Assembly (NCBI GenBank): GCA_963664045.2
Contig: CAXXGT010000009.1
Coordinates: forward strand, 744,001 to 808,000
Direction: 5' to 3'
Source of the DNA: JAPPHA01 sp963664045
GTDB taxonomy: Bacteria; Pseudomonadota; Alphaproteobacteria; Rhodobacterales; Rhodobacteraceae
DNA length: 64,000 nt
Part shown: positions 61,920-64,000 of the stretch, in pieces
Layout of the letters: each line of letters opens with the position of its first letter
Numbering within the stretch: position 1 is the first letter of the stretch
Notes under the pieces: generated by a model
What the model was told of the DNA's origin: nothing
What the model saw: the letters and a program-made list of their open reading frames with translations, nothing else
Databases searched by the model: none
Program-made: the position numbers and the translations under genes

Positions 61920-62483
61920 CTAGTCCCCGCGCGCCATCGCTGCGACACCCGTGCGTGCGAGCTCCGTCATTCCGAGCGGGCGCATCAAATCGACGAAGGC
62001 GTCGATCTTTTCCGGGGTTCCGGTCAGCTCGAAGGTGAAACTCTCGAGCGTGCTGTCAACGACGCGAGCCCGGAATACCTCTGAAGTTCGCATGGCTTCG
62101 ACCCGTTTGTCACCGACACCCTGGACCTTGACCAGCGCCAGTTCGCGTTCGACCGAAGGACCTTCCACGGTCAGGTCATGGACATCGTGAACCGGTACCA
62201 GGCGTCCCAGTTGAGCCTTGATTTGCTCGATGACCGCGGGTGTTCCTCTCGTCACGATGGTGATACGGGACAGGCTTCTCTCGTGATCGACTTCTGCGAC
62301 TGTCAGGCTTTCGATATTGTATCCACGCCCCGAGAACAGGCCGATGACACGGGCGAGAACCCCGGCTTCATTGTCGACGAGTACAGCCAGCGTATGTGTT
62401 TCGTCCTCATCGGAGAGGTGGCTGCGCAGGTCGTAGGCACTGCGGCGCGAACTTCCCTTCGATATGACCAGCGACGAATTCAT
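61920..62483 (-). CDS. ilvH: Acetolactate synthase small (regulatory) subunit
   Basis: A 187-residue protein with an ACT domain opening THTLAVLVDNEAGVLARVIG, LFSGRGYNIESLTVAEVDHE and ITIVTRGTPAVIEQIKAQL, followed by the ALS small-subunit C-terminal domain. It binds branched-chain amino acids for feedback control and stimulates the large subunit. ATG 62483 is chosen. It lies downstream of ilvB on the same strand, with about 240 intergenic bases, and 70 bases before hpaF. Confidence 0.95.
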   Translation of the reverse strand: MNSSLVISKGSSRRSAYDLRSHLSDEDETHTLAVLVDNEAGVLARVIGLFSGRGYNIESLTVAEVDHERSLSRITIVTRGTPAVIEQIKAQLGRLVPVHDVHDLTVEGPSVERELALVKVQGVGDKRVEAMRTSEVFRARVVDSTLESFTFELTGTPEKIDAFVDLMRPLGMTELARTGVAAMARGD

Positions 62484-62726
62484 GGTTCGTATTCCGAATC
62501 CCTTTAGCTTCCGAGATGACCCGCCCGAAGGGCTCGGCTTGCCGTGGCTGCACGCGGCGTCAAGGCCATTTGCCCGCAATCGGGCAGCCTGCGGCGCCCC
62601 GGGGCAACGAACAGAGGGTATCGCGGCGGTTCACGTGATTCAAGACACGTTCCCCGGTCTCCCGTCGTTTGTCCCTGGCGCGAGTCCTTTCCCGATCCTG
62701 GCCGACCCGGCTCACATGTCCTGCGA

Positions 62727-64000
62727 TCACACGAGAACTGCGCCTTCGCGGTCAATCGCACGTCCGACGGCCTCCGTGTCCGTGCATTCGCCGAGGAGCA
62801 TCTCGTTGTGGGCCTTGCCCGACGGAATCATCGGGAAGCAGTTTTCGTGTTTTTCGACCGCGCAGTCGAAGATGACCGGTCCGTCGTATTCAAGCATTTC
62901 CCTGATCGCGCGGTCGAGGCCGGATGGATTGTCGCAGCGAATTCCCTTGCAACCGAAGGCTTCGGCCAGCTTGACGAAATCCGGGAGCGCTTCCGACCAG
63001 GAGTGCGAGTAGCGTTCCCCGTGGAGCAGTTCCTGCCATTGCCGAACCATTCCCAGCCTTTCGTTGTTGAGAATGAACTGTTTTACCGGCAGTCTGTACT
63101 GCACGGCGGTTCCCATTTCCTGCATGGTCATCAACCAGCTTGCCTCGCCGGCAACGTTGATGACGAGTGCTTCCGGATGAGCGATCTGCACGCCAATCGA
63201 TGCAGGCACGCCGTATCCCATCGTTCCGAGTCCGCCCGATGTCATCCAGCGATTTGGCTCGTTGAAGGCCATGAACTGGGCCGCCCACATCTGGTGCTGG
63301 CCGACCTCGGTACAAATGTAACGATCGGGATGATCCTTGGTCAGGGCCTCCAGGCGCTGAATCGCGAACTGGGGTTTGATCAGCCTGTCCGAATTCGTGT
63401 ATTTGAGGCAGTCGACCCGTTCCCATTCCCGGATCTGGTGCCACCACTTTTCAACCTTTTCCCGGGCGGTTCGGCTGCCACGCTCCTTCCAGACCTTGAG
63501 CAGGTCGTCGAGCACGGTTCCGACATCACCGACAATCGGAATGTCTGTCCGGATGACCTTGTTGATGGACGACGGGTCGATGTCGATATGTGCCTTGATC
63601 GAGTCCGGGCTGAATGCATCAACGCGCCCGGTGATCCTGTCATCGAAACGCGCGCCGATGCAAATCATCAGGTCACAGTCGTGCATGGCCCAGTTCGCCT
63701 CGTACGTCCCGTGCATCCCGAGCATGCCGATCCAGTTGTCGCCCGTTCCCGGGTAAGCGCCCAGTCCCATCAGGGTCGAGGTTACCGGAAACCCGGTACC
63801 CGCGGCGAGTTCACGAAGCTTTCGGCATGCGGCCTGACCGGAGTTGATCACACCGCCTCCCGTGTAGAGGATCGGCCTTTCTGCGGTTTCGATCGCGGCC
63901 GCGAGTTCCGTGACCAGGTCGATGTCGCCCCGGGTTCTTGGGTTGTAGCTTCCCTTGTTCGCCTGATCAGGTGAGCGGTAGGCTCCCTTTGCGAACTGGA
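62727..64000 (-). CDS. ilvB: Acetolactate synthase large subunit, 5' end off window
   Basis: The C-terminal about 425 residues of a thiamine-diphosphate enzyme. The central domain has VGDVGTVLDDLL, and the catalytic C-terminal domain has YICTEVGQHQMWAAQFM and GLGTMGYGVPASIGVQIAHP. The TPP-Mg loop reads VAGEASWLMTMQEMGTAVQY, followed by QFILNNERLGMVRQWQELLH. It condenses two pyruvates, or pyruvate with 2-oxobutyrate, for branched-chain amino-acid synthesis. The frame continues unbroken past the window edge, where QFAKGAYRSPDQANKGSYNP is the linker before the central domain. Confidence 0.96.
   Translation of the reverse strand, partial: QFAKGAYRSPDQANKGSYNPRTRGDIDLVTELAAAIETAERPILYTGGGVINSGQAACRKLRELAAGTGFPVTSTLMGLGAYPGTGDNWIGMLGMHGTYEANWAMHDCDLMICIGARFDDRITGRVDAFSPDSIKAHIDIDPSSINKVIRTDIPIVGDVGTVLDDLLKVWKERGSRTAREKVEKWWHQIREWERVDCLKYTNSDRLIKPQFAIQRLEALTKDHPDRYICTEVGQHQMWAAQFMAFNEPNRWMTSGGLGTMGYGVPASIGVQIAHPEALVINVAGEASWLMTMQEMGTAVQYRLPVKQFILNNERLGMVRQWQELLHGERYSHSWSEALPDFVKLAEAFGCKGIRCDNPSGLDRAIREMLEYDGPVIFDCAVEKHENCFPMIPSGKAHNEMLLGECTDTEAVGRAIDREGAVLV

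Overview
The window looks like a chromosomal segment of a GC-rich alphaproteobacterium (inference). The evidence is UrtA-like and Liv-type ABC transporters, a putative Fur-superfamily operator, a homoprotocatechuate (hpa) meta-cleavage operon beside ilvB/ilvH, acyl-CoA degradation genes, and many TTG/GTG starts with tight ATGA overlaps. Several genes are freshly broken (nonsense codons, frameshifts, three clean IS insertions with target duplications), which suggests a genome in IS-driven decay, as in host-associated or recently bottlenecked lineages.

Layout: 1-8.2 kb holds a leftward operon (amide/urea-type ABC transporter, flotillin, signal-less AmiC-like protein) with a divergent MarR regulator. 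8.4-14.8 kb holds a K+ channel and a leftward acyl-CoA degradation cluster (acyl-CoA dehydrogenase, GST, thiolase, FadJ-like). 15.0-22.3 kb holds a rightward set: flavin monooxygenase-like enzyme, opine-type dehydrogenase and a complete spermidine/putrescine-type ABC transporter. 22.5-23.7 kb holds a putative metal exporter with a Fur-like operator. 23.8-32.1 kb is a mobile island bounded by two inverted ISKra4-like remnants. It contains two broken phytanoyl-CoA dioxygenase genes and a large serine recombinase split by an ISAs1-family IS that carries a DruA-like (DUF4338) domain. 32.2-40.1 kb is a leftward dipeptide-type ABC operon with an M20 peptidase and an aldehyde dehydrogenase.

An intact tRNA-Ser(UGA) at 40.25 kb marks the start of a second accessory region (40.3-55 kb). 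It has an XRE regulator, FitAB and VapBC toxin-antitoxin pairs, remnants of an MFS pump and a restriction-methylase gene, a GPP34-domain gene overlapping a PiT phosphate transporter, an IS1634 remnant, an IS4-family IS (again with a DUF4338 domain) inserted in an already decayed transposase-like gene, and an IS66-family IS inserted precisely into a threonine dehydratase gene. The core resumes with a broken mandelate-racemase-type gene, hpaFEDGH (leftward), ilvH and the 3' part of ilvB, which runs off the right edge.

The most notable observations are: three IS insertions whose ends, target duplications and interrupted reading frames can all be reconstructed by eye; two unrelated transposase families that both carry an N-terminal DruA-like domain; a GPP34-PiT translational pair; an AmiC-like/flotillin/amide-transporter operon; and a repeated 12-bp palindrome flanking a small recombinase-associated gene.
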